Assembly (NCBI RefSeq): GCF_018449675.1
Contig: NZ_JAAVUZ010000001.1
Location: 372,001 to 436,000, forward strand
Source: Glaciihabitans sp. dw_435
GTDB taxonomy: Bacteria; Actinomycetota; Actinomycetes; Actinomycetales; Microbacteriaceae
DNA length: 64,000 nucleotides
Reading direction: 5' to 3'
Shown: piece after piece, positions 17,310 through 26,107 of the stretch
Position numbering within the stretch: position 1 is the first letter of the stretch
Layout of the letters: every line of letters begins with the position of its first letter
Notes under the pieces: generated by a model
The model's database searches: none
Seen by the model: only the letters and a program-made list of their open reading frames with translations
What the model was told of the DNA's origin: nothing
Program-made: the position numbers and the translations under genes

Positions 17310-18343
17310 GCGACTGGGCAGGAATCCTGTGGCTGGTCATCCTTCTGGCCGTCAACGCGTTCTTCGTCGGCGCGGAGTTCGCGATCATTTCGGCTCGCCG
17401 TTCGCAGATCGAACCCTTAGCCGAACAGGGGTCGCGCGCGGCCAAGACGGCCCTGTGGGCGATGGAACACGCAACCCTGATGTTGGCCGCAAGCCAGCTC
17501 GGCATTACGGTGGCGTCGCTGTTGATCCTCAACGTGTCGGAACCGGCGATTCACCACCTTCTGGAGATCCCGCTCGGACTGACCGGGCTTCCGGAGGGTG
17601 TCATCGGCACCGTCGCGTTCGTTATCGCGCTGATAGTTGTGTCGTTCCTTCACGTGATTCTCGGCGAGATGGTCCCGAAGAACCTGTCGTTCTCCCTCCC
17701 GGAGCGCGCGGTGCTGCTGCTCGCTCCGCCGTTGGTGTTTATCGCGACGATCTTCCGACCGATCATCGTTGCCCTGAACGCGACCTCCAACGGCGTGCTG
17801 CGCCTGTTCCGGGTGGAGCCTAAAAGCGAGGCGAACAGCGCGTTCACCGTCGACGAGGTCGCGAACATCGTGGCGCAGTCGACCCGCGAGGGAATTCTCA
17901 CCGACTCGACCGGCACCCTGTCCGCGGCGTTCGAGTTCAGCGAGAAGAAGGCTCAGGACGTGGCCGTGGGAATGGCCAATCTCGTGACGCTGCCGGAAGA
18001 CGCGTCGCCCGCCGACGTCGAGAAGGCGGTCGCCAAACACGGATTCTCGCGCTACGTGCTCATCAACGGCGAAGCCGAACCGACGGGGTACCTGCACCTC
18101 AAGGACGTCATCGACCTTGACGAGGACGAGTTCGGCGAGCCCGTCCCGCCCAAGCGCATTCGCCAACTCATCTCGATCTACCGCTCGACCGACCTCGAAG
18201 ATGCGCTGGCGACCATGCGCAGGTCCGGCGTGCACGTTGCCCGGGTGTTCGATGAGACCGGAGCGACCAAGGGCGTGCTGTTCCTCGAGGACATCATCGA
18301 GGAACTCGTCGGCGAAGTGCAGGACGCAACCCGCCGCAACTGA
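17306..18343 (+). CDS. Second CorC/HlyC-family membrane protein (no CorC domain)
   Basis: A 345-residue partner of the preceding gene with the same architecture: DUF21 membrane domain (FFVGAEFAIISARRSQIEPLAEQG, GEMVPKNLSFSLPERAVLL) and a CBS pair ending in GATKGVLFLEDIIEELVGEV. It stops there, lacking the C-terminal CorC_HlyC domain of its neighbour. The two are translationally coupled (ATGA overlap) and may form a heteromer. Ion transport, probably divalent cation, is inferred from the family only. Confidence 0.88.
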   Translation: MSDWAGILWLVILLAVNAFFVGAEFAIISARRSQIEPLAEQGSRAAKTALWAMEHATLMLAASQLGITVASLLILNVSEPAIHHLLEIPLGLTGLPEGVIGTVAFVIALIVVSFLHVILGEMVPKNLSFSLPERAVLLLAPPLVFIATIFRPIIVALNATSNGVLRLFRVEPKSEANSAFTVDEVANIVAQSTREGILTDSTGTLSAAFEFSEKKAQDVAVGMANLVTLPEDASPADVEKAVAKHGFSRYVLINGEAEPTGYLHLKDVIDLDEDEFGEPVPPKRIRQLISIYRSTDLEDALATMRRSGVHVARVFDETGATKGVLFLEDIIEELVGEVQDATRRN

Positions 18344-18345
18344 CA

Positions 18346-18387
18346 AACGACCCCGCGCGACCGATTCGTCGGTCGCGCGGGGTCGTT
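18346..18387. terminator. Bidirectional terminator with UUCG loop
   Basis: A perfect 19-bp stem (AACGACCCCGCGCGACCGA and its complement) closes on a TTCG tetraloop. It lies three bases after the second CorC-type gene and 16 bases from the end of the convergent OYE gene. AT-rich tails follow on both sides (CGTTAATTT on plus, TTTGTCAG on minus), so it should stop both operons. Confidence 0.92.
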
Positions 18388-18403
18388 CGTTAATTTCTCT
18401 GGG

Positions 18404-19486
18404 TCAGTCGGTCCACTGGGCACGCAGGTACTGCGCGGGCCAGTAGTCGAGGGTCACGCCGAGTTCGTGTGCGGCGCGCAGGGCGAAGTGCGGATCGCGC
18501 AGCATCTCGCGTCCGAAGAGCACGGCGTCAGCCTGACCGGATGCCACGATCTCCTCCGCGTGCGCAGCTTCGGTGATGAGCCCGACCGCTGCCGTGGCCA
18601 CCCCTGCCGTGCTCTTGACGTGGTCGGCAAAGCTGACCTGATACCCAGGGCCGATGGGAATGGTGACGCCCGAGACGTTTCCTCCGGTCGAGATGTCGCT
18701 CAGGTCCGCCCCCGCGTCCCGCGCCCAGCCGGCAACGATCGCCGTCTGGTCCTGGTCCCAGCCGCCCTCTGCCCAGTCGGTCGCCGAGAACCGCACCACG
18801 AGGGGTACCGTCTCACCGATCGCCGTGCGGATCTCGCGCACGATGCGCAGCAGCAGACGCGCCCGGTTTTCCAGGCTGCCGCCGTACTCGTCCTCGCGCT
18901 GATTGCTCAGCGGGGACAGGAACTGGTGGAGCAGGTACCCGTGCGCGGCGTGAAGCTCGATCAGGTCGAAACCCGCCTGCACGGACCGGATCGCCGACTG
19001 CACGAAGTTGGCGACAACCCCGTCGATTCCGGCGGTGTCGAGCGCGGTCGGCGCCGCGTAGCTGCCGAACGCGACAGCCGACGGACCGACCGTCGGCCAG
19101 CCGCCCTCGGACTCGGGCACGGTGCCGTGCTGGTCTCCGCCGAGGGCGGGATACGTGGACGCTTTGCGCCCCGCGTGTGCGAGCTGGATTCCCGCGACCG
19201 CGCCCTGTGCGTGCATGAAGTCAACGATCCGGGCCCACGCGTCGAGCTGCTCGCCGTTCCACAGTCCCACGTCGTTGGGGGAGATGCGTCCCTCGGGACT
19301 CACGGCGGTGGCCTCGACGATGATGAGCCCGGCGCCGCCGGTGGCGAACGATCCGAGATGCACAAAATGCCAGTCCGTGGGGATCCCGTCGCGCTTCGTC
19401 ACCGAGTACTGGCACATGGGGGCCACCCAGATGCGGTTGCGAATGGTGGTTTCGCGCAGGGTGATGGGATCAAAAAGTGACGGCAT
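18404..19486 (-). CDS. YqjM-like old yellow enzyme (NADH:flavin oxidoreductase)
   Basis: A 360-residue FMN enzyme that reduces activated C=C bonds (enones, maleimides, nitro-alkenes) with NADPH. It belongs to the thermophilic-like YqjM subgroup: redox-tuning Cys25 in PMCQYS, the substrate-binding HAGRKAS, the HAAHGYLLHQFLSPLSNQR signature and DEYGGSLENR. Length fits. It starts 5 bases after the HAD-phosphatase stop codon, so the two genes form an operon. The start region CTAAGCACTATG has no strong ribosome binding site. Physiological substrate unknown; often part of the defence against electrophiles. Confidence 0.9.
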   Translation of the reverse strand: MPSLFDPITLRETTIRNRIWVAPMCQYSVTKRDGIPTDWHFVHLGSFATGGAGLIIVEATAVSPEGRISPNDVGLWNGEQLDAWARIVDFMHAQGAVAGIQLAHAGRKASTYPALGGDQHGTVPESEGGWPTVGPSAVAFGSYAAPTALDTAGIDGVVANFVQSAIRSVQAGFDLIELHAAHGYLLHQFLSPLSNQREDEYGGSLENRARLLLRIVREIRTAIGETVPLVVRFSATDWAEGGWDQDQTAIVAGWARDAGADLSDISTGGNVSGVTIPIGPGYQVSFADHVKSTAGVATAAVGLITEAAHAEEIVASGQADAVLFGREMLRDPHFALRAAHELGVTLDYWPAQYLRAQWTD

Positions 19487-19491
19487 AGTGC

Positions 19492-20130
19492 TTAGGCGAC
19501 CTCTCGCTCGGCGAGGTTTGTCAGGAAATCCCTGAGACCCGCGACACCAACGAAGTGATGCGTCGTTACCCCGAGGGCAGCGGCGGCATCTGTGTTGATG
19601 CTCTTGTTGTCTACAAACACCATGTCGGTGAGGTCGATTCCCAATTCGTCCGCGACCTCCGCGTAGATCGCCGGGTCGGGCTTGATCGCGTCCATCTCTG
19701 CACTGACGAAGATGCGCTCGAAGTATCGCCCCATGGGGGAGTACCGAAACGGGCCGGCGAAGTCGAAGCCCGCGTTGGACAGCAGGGCAAGGCGGGTACC
19801 GCCGCGGTACATCTCATCGATGAGATCGATCGTGCCGGGCTCGACGCTGATCCAGCCGCGGAAGTCGCATGCCCACAACATCTGCACCGTGGACGCCGAC
19901 CACTCAACGCCGATCTCTGCAGCAATGAGTGCCCAGTAGTCGTGTACGGACAGCGTTCCCTGGTCGAGACCGTCGCGGTGGGCCCAGTAACTCGCCCAGA
20001 ATTCTGCGTCGGCAGCGGGATCGATTCCGGCGAGTGCGAGCAACTCCGCGCGGTCCCGCTCTGTCGGTGAAATCGAAATCACCTCGCCGTAGTCGAAGAC
20101 AACAACTCGGGACGGGATACGCAGGGTCAT
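19492..20130 (-). CDS. HAD-superfamily hydrolase
   Basis: A 212-residue haloacid-dehalogenase-type phosphatase. Motif I VVFDYGEVI (nucleophile Asp in FDYGE), motif II LLSNAGFDF, a conserved Lys in MDAIKPDPAIYAEV, and motif IV VFVDNKSINTDAA are all present. It resembles the sugar-phosphatase/epoxide-hydrolase-like N-terminal HAD group (IA-type cap). Its substrate cannot be told. The ATG at 20130 has GGAG nearby and TAGTTT seven bases upstream. It is head-to-head with the NAD(P)HX dehydratase gene, only 24 bp apart. Confidence 0.85.
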   Translation of the reverse strand: MTLRIPSRVVVFDYGEVISISPTERDRAELLALAGIDPAADAEFWASYWAHRDGLDQGTLSVHDYWALIAAEIGVEWSASTVQMLWACDFRGWISVEPGTIDLIDEMYRGGTRLALLSNAGFDFAGPFRYSPMGRYFERIFVSAEMDAIKPDPAIYAEVADELGIDLTDMVFVDNKSINTDAAAALGVTTHHFVGVAGLRDFLTNLAEREVA

Positions 20131-20137
20131 GGTCTCC

Positions 20138-20147
20138 AAACTATCGT
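20138..20147. promoter_or_regulatory. Symmetric bidirectional -10 element (HAD / nnrD)
   Basis: The 10-mer AAACTATCGT holds two -10 boxes that share their central TA: TATCGT on plus (20142-20147), seven bases before ATG 20155, and TAGTTT on minus (20143-20138), seven bases before the HAD ATG at 20130. One melted region could serve transcription both ways. Confidence 0.6.
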
Positions 20148-20154
20148 GAGCTAC

Positions 20155-20979
20155 ATGAGCGAATTTCTTTCGTGGACACCGGATGACGCGGCCGCCCACA
20201 TCTCTGTGCCCGGCGATTCCGACGACAAGTACACGCGCGGCGTGCTTGGTGTGATCACCGGCAGTGCGCAGTACCCCGGAGCCGCTGTGCTGGGTGTGGA
20301 AGCGGCGCTGCGCACGGGCGTGGGAATGGTGCGGTACATCGGACCGCGTCGCCCCACCGATCTCGTACTGCAGCGCCGACCGGAAGCTGTGGCCTCGATG
20401 GGACGTGTGCAGGCGTGGCTCATCGGCTCCGGGATGGACGCCGCCACCCGCAACCGAAAGACCCGGGAGTACATGGCGGAAGCCATGTCGCAGGGTGTTC
20501 CCGTGGTACTGGATGGGGGAGCGTTCGACCTCCACGACTCTGCGACGGGCCCCGTGGTGATCACGCCGCACTTCCGCGAACTGGCGCGCGTCATCGGCCG
20601 GGACGTCGACACGATTGCCGCCGACCCGGCCGAGGCCGCAGTGCGGGCCGCCGAGACGCTGGGCGTCACCGTGCTCCTGAAGGGCAGCACCACCTACGTC
20701 GCGTCCCCGGAGGGAACCCGCCTGTCGGTGACGTCGGCAACCCCGTGGCTGGCGACGGCGGGCGCGGGAGACGCGCTCGGCGGCATTCTCGGGGCACTTG
20801 TCGCCACCCACGCGGCCGGAATCACCGACGACCCGGCGCTTCTGGCGAGACTGGCCGCCACGGCCGCGGTGATCCACGGGTTGTCCGCACGCCGGGCGTC
20901 CGCCGAGGGGCCGTTGACGATCCTGGATCTGGCCGCGGAGGTACCGTCCACGATCGCCGCCCTGCTGCGTCTGCGCTAG
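20155..20979 (+). CDS. nnrD: ADP-dependent (S)-NAD(P)H-hydrate dehydratase
   Basis: Repairs damaged, hydrated NADH/NADPH. A ribokinase-like fold of 274 residues matching the C-terminal half of YjeF/NnrD. Seen: KYTRGVLGVITGSAQYPGAA near the N terminus, the VVLDGGAFDL segment, VVITPHFRELARVIG, and the nucleotide site ATAGAGDALGGILGAL. The epimerase domain is absent, so epimerase must be supplied elsewhere. GTG 20146 is in frame, but ATG 20155 fits the leaderless -10 box at 20142-20147 better. Confidence 0.9.
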   Translation: MSEFLSWTPDDAAAHISVPGDSDDKYTRGVLGVITGSAQYPGAAVLGVEAALRTGVGMVRYIGPRRPTDLVLQRRPEAVASMGRVQAWLIGSGMDAATRNRKTREYMAEAMSQGVPVVLDGGAFDLHDSATGPVVITPHFRELARVIGRDVDTIAADPAEAAVRAAETLGVTVLLKGSTTYVASPEGTRLSVTSATPWLATAGAGDALGGILGALVATHAAGITDDPALLARLAATAAVIHGLSARRASAEGPLTILDLAAEVPSTIAALLRLR

Positions 20980-21011
20980 AGGTCGTCCGGCTTGCGGTTA
21001 CGCTTGACCCC

Positions 21012-22397
21012 ATGACGGAAACCGCGCCACAGCAGGCGCGGCTGCGCACGTTCTTCTCCACCATCTCCCACAGCCACCTCATCCTGTGGGCGGTCTTCGT
21101 CCTCGTCCACCTGTGGCTCGGCTACATCAACCTGTACAACTCGAGCCAGCCCATGGGCGACGTGTCCAACGTCTACCTGGGCTGGATGCAGCAGGGCGTG
21201 TACGCGAACTACTGGGTGGGTATCGACGCTCCGTGGGTGTACCCGATCGTCGCGATCGTTCCCATGTTTGCCTCGGCGGCCTTCGGGTTCGCCCTCTACA
21301 GCAGCACCTGGCTCAGCATGGTGATGGTGCTCGACGCCGTCGCCCTCGCGTTCCTGACGGGCTGGGGACGCGGACGCACCACGGTCGCCCTCGGCTGGTG
21401 GTGGACGGCGTTCCTGCTGTTTCTTGGTCCCGTCGCCGTCGGCCGGATCGACTCCATCACCATCCCGCTGGCGATCGTTGGTGTGATGCTGCTCGCCAGC
21501 CGGCCGCGCGTTGCCGCGCTCCTGTTCACCCTCGGTGCCTGGATCAAGATCTGGCCCGTCGCGATTCTTGCGGCCATCGTCATCTCGTCGAAGGTGCGGG
21601 GTCGGGTCATCGTCATGGCGGTATCGACGAGCCTGGCAATCATCGGGTTGGCCCTCGCCTTCGGCAGTGGCCTGCACGTCTTCAGCTTTATTACCGAGCA
21701 GACGGGTCGTGGCCTCCAGGTCGAGGCGCCCGTCAGCACCATTTGGATGTGGGAGGCTCTCGCCAAGGTTCCGGGCGCTTCCGTCTACTGGAGTCAGGAG
21801 ATCCTGACTTTCCAGGTCTCGGGTCCCGGAGCGGACCTTGCCGCCAAGCTCATGAATCCGCTTCTGGTGATCGCGGTGATCGGCGTCGCGGCTCTCGGTC
21901 TGCTCGGGGTTCGCCGCCAGGCGCCGGTCTCCGAAATGCTGCCGCCCCTCGCGCTGGCTTTCGTCTCAGCCCTGATCGCGTTCAACAAGGTCGGATCTCC
22001 GCAATACCTGACGTGGCTGGTTGTGCCCGTGCTGCTAGGACTCGCGACCAACGCCGCCGGTCACGGTCGCCCGTTCCGCGCTCCCGCGATCATGGTGCTC
22101 GTGCTCGCCCTGCTCACGCAGGCGTTCTATCCCTACGCGTACTCGCACGTGCTCAACACGGAACCCCTCGCCCTTATCGTCCTGAGCTCGCGCAACATCC
22201 TCCTGTTCGTTGTCTTCGGCTGGGCTGTCCATTCGTTGTGGCGACTCACCCGCGTTGGTGTTCGCCACGAACGCCTGGATGAACCGACCAGCTGGCTCCC
22301 GTCGGTGTGGCCGCTTGCTCCGGTCGGCGCGTCCACCACCGCTCACACTGTCGCTCACACCGACACGCACGACCTCCACACCCCACCCAAGGAGTAA
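21012..22397 (+). CDS. GT87-like polyprenol-phosphate-dependent membrane glycosyltransferase
   Basis: A 461-residue polytopic membrane protein with about 10-12 hydrophobic segments. An early loop carries an acidic residue (QPMGDVSNVYLGWMQQG), and a later loop has GAWIKIWPVAIL. This pattern fits the GT-C fold GT87/DUF2029 family, whose mycobacterial members add mannose to cell-envelope glycans from polyprenyl-phosphate-mannose. The true start is ATG 21012, with TACGCT seven bases upstream and no ribosome binding site. The longer open frame beginning inside nnrD is not real. The C terminus is His/Thr-rich and cytoplasmic. The acceptor is unknown. Confidence 0.78.
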   Translation: MTETAPQQARLRTFFSTISHSHLILWAVFVLVHLWLGYINLYNSSQPMGDVSNVYLGWMQQGVYANYWVGIDAPWVYPIVAIVPMFASAAFGFALYSSTWLSMVMVLDAVALAFLTGWGRGRTTVALGWWWTAFLLFLGPVAVGRIDSITIPLAIVGVMLLASRPRVAALLFTLGAWIKIWPVAILAAIVISSKVRGRVIVMAVSTSLAIIGLALAFGSGLHVFSFITEQTGRGLQVEAPVSTIWMWEALAKVPGASVYWSQEILTFQVSGPGADLAAKLMNPLLVIAVIGVAALGLLGVRRQAPVSEMLPPLALAFVSALIAFNKVGSPQYLTWLVVPVLLGLATNAAGHGRPFRAPAIMVLVLALLTQAFYPYAYSHVLNTEPLALIVLSSRNILLFVVFGWAVHSLWRLTRVGVRHERLDEPTSWLPSVWPLAPVGASTTAHTVAHTDTHDLHTPPKE

Positions 22398-22399
22398 TC

Positions 22400-22735
22400 A
22401 TGCTTGTAGCCTTCTCCGTCGCGCCCAGCGGCGCCGCCCCCGAGACATCCGGTCCCGCCGACTCCGTGCACCTCGCCGTTGCCGAAGCCGTCCGCATCGT
22501 GCGCGAATCCGGGCTTCCGAACCACACCGACGCGATGTTCACCACCATCGAGGGCGACTGGGACGAGGTGTTCGCCGTCGTCAAGGCGGCCACCGACGCG
22601 GTTGGCAAGTTCGGAACCCGGGTTTCTCTCGTGCTGAAGGCGGACATCCGCCCCGGCCACACAGGCGAGATCACCGGCAAGGTCGAACGCGTAGAGCGTG
22701 TACTCGCGGCGCCAGAATCTTTCCCCCGCGACTAG
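22400..22735 (+). CDS. Thiamine-binding protein family (MTH1187/YqgV-like)
   Basis: A 111-residue protein with a ferredoxin-like fold. Visible are an opening LVAFSVAPSG, a conserved NHTDAMFTTIEGDWDEVFAVV and a closing RVSLVLKADIRPG. Related small proteins bind thiamine or its analogues as homotetramers; their physiological role is unclear. It begins 2 bases after the upstream membrane glycosyltransferase stop with AAGGAG five bases before ATG, so it is co-transcribed. The link to glycosyl transfer is not obvious. Confidence 0.8.
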   Translation: MLVAFSVAPSGAAPETSGPADSVHLAVAEAVRIVRESGLPNHTDAMFTTIEGDWDEVFAVVKAATDAVGKFGTRVSLVLKADIRPGHTGEITGKVERVERVLAAPESFPRD

Positions 22736-22742
22736 CCACGCA

Positions 22743-22770
22743 TTGATTTCGCCTCCGGGCGATCTACAGT
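22743..22770 (+). promoter_or_regulatory. Promoter of the DHA1 efflux gene
   Basis: TTGATT (22743-22748), a 16-base spacer and TACAGT (22765-22770) form a plausible housekeeping promoter just after the thiamine-binding gene. It leaves an untranslated leader of about 90 bases before ATG 22866. Within the leader I see no strong stem-loop or ribosome binding site. Confidence 0.5.
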
Positions 22771-22865
22771 AGAAGCACCCGGCGCGCGTTCAGCCGCCCG
22801 TCCCGCACTGCTCATCGGTGAGCTGTCCCCTTCCGCCCCATCACACGAATGGCTCACCCCAGCAC

Positions 22866-24131
22866 ATGACAACGCTCTCGCCCGCCCGCATCCGCATGGC
22901 GCTTCTCGCCCTCGCCCTCGGCGGATTCGCCATCGGATCGACCGAGTTCGTTGCCATGGGACTTCTTCCGAATCTCGCGAGCGACCTGCTCCCGGACCTC
23001 TATGCCACGTCCCACGCGGACGCCAACGCGCAGGCGGGTCTGCTGATCTCCGCCTACGCCCTCGGTGTCGTCGTCGGTGCCCCCACGATCGCGGCGCTGT
23101 CGGCGCGATTCCCCCGCAAGCAGCTGCTGCTCGCGCTGCTCATCGCGTTTACCCTCGGCACCGTGGCATCCGCTCTCCTCCCGACCTTTGGATGGGTCGT
23201 TGCCGCGCGTTTCATCGCGGGACTTCCTCACGGCGCGTATTTCGGTATTGCGGCGCTGGTCGCCGCTGAACTGATGGGCCCGGGCAAGCGCGGACAGGGC
23301 ATCGCCATCGTGCTGTCGGGGCTCACCATCGCCAACGTCATCGGTGTGCCGTCGATCACGTTCCTTGGCCAGGTTGCGGGATGGCGCGTTGCCTACCTTG
23401 TCGTCGCGGCACTGTTTGCCGCCACCTTTGTCGCCGTCGCGTTCCTCGTGCCGTTCCAGGCGGGCAACCCCGAGGCGACCATGCGCCGGGAACTGCGGGC
23501 GTTCGGACGCATCCAGGTGTGGTTGGCCCTCGCGACAGGTGCCATTGGGTTCGGCGGGTTCTTCGCCGTCTACTCCTATGTCGCGCCGGTCGTCACCTCG
23601 GTGACGCACCTCGACGCGTCGTTCGTTCCGGTCGCCCTTGTGTGCATCGGGCTCGGAATGACGCTGGGCAACCTCGTCGGCGGACGCGTAGCCGACTGGA
23701 AGCTCATGCCCGGCCTGTTCATCTTCTTCGGCATCTTCGCGGTGTCGCTGCTCGGGCTGGCGCTCACCGCCCAGACCGTGCCGGGACTGCTGGTGTTCCT
23801 GTTCCTCGTCGGCGGTTCGGCCTCCGCGCTCTCGCCGGTGATCCAGACTCGTCTGATGGAGGTCGCCGGTGACAGCCAGACGCTGGCGGCCGCCGTCAAC
23901 CACGCGTCACTCAACCTGGGCAACAGCCTCGGCGCGTACCTCGGAGGCGTCGTCATCGCCGCCGGACTCGGTTACCTGGCGCCGACCTGGGTCGGTCTCG
24001 CGCTCTGCGTGCCCGGGGTGCTGCTGGTTGTCGTCAGCATCCTCGTCGCGGCACGCCAGCGCAGCCGATCAGGCGGGAGCGGAGGACTCGGTCTGCAGAA
24101 GGATGCCGTCCTGGATGGCGCGCTTTCGTAG
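22866..24131 (+). CDS. DHA1-type MFS efflux transporter
   Basis: A 12-helix drug:H+ antiporter of 421 residues in the AraJ/YdhP/chloramphenicol-resistance branch. Typical sequences are GGFAIGSTEFVAMGLLPNLA in TM1, the loop 2-3 motif ALSARFPRKQLLLA, GLPHGAYFGIAA in TM4 and SLNLGNSLGAYLGG late in the protein. ATG 22866 is chosen because family similarity begins at MTTLSPARIRMALLAL. The last 21 codons overlap the convergent response regulator by 63 bp. This tail (GGSGGLGLQKDAVLDGALS) is not conserved and looks like an extension into the neighbour. Substrate unknown. Confidence 0.85.
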   Translation: MTTLSPARIRMALLALALGGFAIGSTEFVAMGLLPNLASDLLPDLYATSHADANAQAGLLISAYALGVVVGAPTIAALSARFPRKQLLLALLIAFTLGTVASALLPTFGWVVAARFIAGLPHGAYFGIAALVAAELMGPGKRGQGIAIVLSGLTIANVIGVPSITFLGQVAGWRVAYLVVAALFAATFVAVAFLVPFQAGNPEATMRRELRAFGRIQVWLALATGAIGFGGFFAVYSYVAPVVTSVTHLDASFVPVALVCIGLGMTLGNLVGGRVADWKLMPGLFIFFGIFAVSLLGLALTAQTVPGLLVFLFLVGGSASALSPVIQTRLMEVAGDSQTLAAAVNHASLNLGNSLGAYLGGVVIAAGLGYLAPTWVGLALCVPGVLLVVVSILVAARQRSRSGGSGGLGLQKDAVLDGALS

Positions 24132-24737
24132 CGCAACCTTCGTTCCGACGTCGATTCCCGCGACACGGTACTTCTCGCGGATTCGCTTGAGGTAGCTCTT
24201 GGCGGTCTCCTCGGAGATGCCGAGCTGGAACGCGACGGCCTTGACCGGTTCGCCTCCGCCATACAGGGCCATGACCCGACGCTCCTGTGCGCTGAGCTTG
24301 GGTGCTCCGCCAACCTCGCCGGAGTTCAGCGCGAGATCGAGCTCGGCGGAGATGAAGGACTCACCGACGGCCGCGGCACGAATGGCCTCCGCGATCATGT
24401 CGGCTTCCTCGCTCTTGACGAGGTATCCGAGGGCGCCGGCGGCGAGGGCCTCGCGCACGACGTTGGGCTCGGAGTAGGTGCTCATCAGAACCACCTTGAC
24501 GCCCGTGGTCTTGAGCGTCGAGATCTTCAGCGATACCGGGATGTTGTCTTTGAGATCGAGGTCGAGCAGCACAACGTCGACGGGGAACTCTGGGTGCGTC
24601 AGCAGTTCCGGCCAGGTCGTGACCGCGGCAACCATGTTGATGTCGGTCGCTGCGTTGCGGATCCACTCGGTCAAGGCACCCAACAGCATCCTGTGGTCGT
24701 CCACGAGAGCCAAACGGATCGGGTCACTTGATGTCAC
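24069..24737 (-). CDS. NarL/LuxR-type response regulator (first of a paralogous pair)
   Basis: A 222-residue regulator. The receiver domain (about 1-125) has the acidic pair Asp13-Asp14, phospho-acceptor Asp59 in VVLLDLDL and Lys in YLVKSEE. The LuxR-type helix-turn-helix (about 150-210) includes LSAQERRVMALYGGGEPVKAVAFQLGISEETAKSYLKRIREKY. It shares its unusual C-terminal GIDVGTKVALRKRAIQDG with the regulator at 27542-28213, so the two are duplicates. The GTG start has GAGG seven bases upstream. It lies downstream of the kinase and membrane protein genes and overlaps a convergent efflux gene by 63 bp. Confidence 0.88.
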   Translation of the reverse strand: MTSSDPIRLALVDDHRMLLGALTEWIRNAATDINMVAAVTTWPELLTHPEFPVDVVLLDLDLKDNIPVSLKISTLKTTGVKVVLMSTYSEPNVVREALAAGALGYLVKSEEADMIAEAIRAAAVGESFISAELDLALNSGEVGGAPKLSAQERRVMALYGGGEPVKAVAFQLGISEETAKSYLKRIREKYRVAGIDVGTKVALRKRAIQDGILLQTESSAPA

Positions 24738-24761
24738 TGTCGAACCTCATCATCTTTTCGG

Positions 24762-24777
24762 TCGAACGTCGGTTCGA
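24762..24777 (-). promoter_or_regulatory. Inverted repeat upstream of the response regulator
   Basis: TCGAAC-GTCG-GTTCGA is a perfect 6-4-6 palindrome 25 bases upstream of the regulator start. A further TCGAAC half-site lies at 24740-24745. NarL-type regulators bind such short dyads, so this is a candidate autoregulatory site in the 101-bp gap between the membrane protein and the regulator gene. Confidence 0.5.
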
Positions 24778-24838
24778 TGTCGTCTAGAACGGTGCGGGTC
24801 GGTCGTCGGCGGTGGGCCGCCAGGCGATCAACGAGGGG

Positions 24839-26107
24839 TTACTGCTTGGCCGGATTGTCGACGAGACACTCGATGTCGACCCTCAGGCTGGAGTTCTCCG
24901 TGGAATCACTGTATCGGCCCACTTTCCTTATCGAATCCCAAGCTGCGGGATCGACGCGGTTTCGCGGAATTTCAGTAGTGGTGATCACGATCGGTACCAC
25001 GATCTTATTTGCTGAAAGCCGTTCAGCACTTGCCGCGACCGGTCCGACCGAGATCTGCACGGTTCGGGTCGCGCTGGGCTTGGCGGTATCGCTCACGAGA
25101 AGCCACGCCGCGGAGAGCAATCCGTCCCGCTGGGCGGGGTCGAGCAGGCCGGCAAGGTTGCCCCGGTCGGTCAGGGTCACGGCCTTCCCGAGAATCTCTG
25201 ACTCGGTCACGGCGTGGAACAACCAGGTCTCGCGACGGCCCTCGATCAGGTGCAGGCGCAGCTCTGTCGCCAGGGATGCCGCGACCGAGGCGATCTTCGG
25301 CGCGAGGGGGAGCGCGGTGGTTCCCGTCGCCACCGAGTTCAGCAGCTCTTCGGCCGCGAGGTCGAGGCGGGCGAGTTCCTCCGAGGCAAGCATTCCCACC
25401 GCAAAGCGGGGAGCGGACACGGTGCTTTGCACGAGCACCCTGTCCAACTCGAGCTGCACCATCCGGCGGAAGCCGCCGACGATGTAGACACCGATGGCAG
25501 GGGGAAGAACGGCGATGGCCACGGCGCCCACCTGCACGGGGACGGTGTCCGCCGTCAGTGGCGTGGTCAGGACGATGGCGGCGATAAAGGCGGCGGCCAG
25601 TACTCCCGTGGCCAAGAGCACCTCACGCGCGGGCCTGAACGTCACGACGAACAACAGTCCGAACCCGGCGATCATCGAGCTGGTGGCGTGCGCGCCGATG
25701 TTGTCGAGGGACCAGATCGCCGCGAAGTCGAAGGCCACGACCGCTGCGAGGAGGGCGAGGTACACGGGGAACAGCCAGGCGGGTACCCGGTCGCCGAGGA
25801 CGGAGAGGGACACGGATGTCGCGACAAACGTCACGATGAACAACGCCCAGGCCACGATCGCCGGAAGTACGGACGGGTAGTCATCCCAGCGGGCGGCGAA
25901 CAGGACGAGCCCGTACAGGGCACCGGCCCCGCTGATGATGGCCGAACCGATACCGAGGTATCCGGTACCGAGGGTGGCCCCGCGCTGGCTCGCCTGGGTG
26001 AGTGCCTTGGCGACGCCCGTGGTGCCGGTGGCGCCCCGCGACCGCGCACGCGCTCCCACACTGACGCCGAGGGTGTTTTCATCGGGTGGGGAGTAGGACG
26101 TGGTCAC
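24839..26107 (-). CDS. Kinase-like membrane protein of unknown function
   Basis: I do not recognise a named family. The 422-residue protein has a polar N terminus, about six to seven membrane helices (residues 45-215) and a cytoplasmic half of about 200 residues. That half begins with a helical stretch (EELARLDLAAEELLNSVATG) placed where a histidine kinase has its phospho-accepting helix, but no His stands there. It also lacks the N and G boxes of an ATPase domain. The GTG start overlaps the stop of the histidine kinase by 4 bp, so the two are co-translated. It may be a degenerate kinase acting as a co-sensor or scaffold. Confidence 0.7.
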   Translation of the reverse strand: MTTSYSPPDENTLGVSVGARARSRGATGTTGVAKALTQASQRGATLGTGYLGIGSAIISGAGALYGLVLFAARWDDYPSVLPAIVAWALFIVTFVATSVSLSVLGDRVPAWLFPVYLALLAAVVAFDFAAIWSLDNIGAHATSSMIAGFGLLFVVTFRPAREVLLATGVLAAAFIAAIVLTTPLTADTVPVQVGAVAIAVLPPAIGVYIVGGFRRMVQLELDRVLVQSTVSAPRFAVGMLASEELARLDLAAEELLNSVATGTTALPLAPKIASVAASLATELRLHLIEGRRETWLFHAVTESEILGKAVTLTDRGNLAGLLDPAQRDGLLSAAWLLVSDTAKPSATRTVQISVGPVAASAERLSANKIVVPIVITTTEIPRNRVDPAAWDSIRKVGRYSDSTENSSLRVDIECLVDNPAKQ

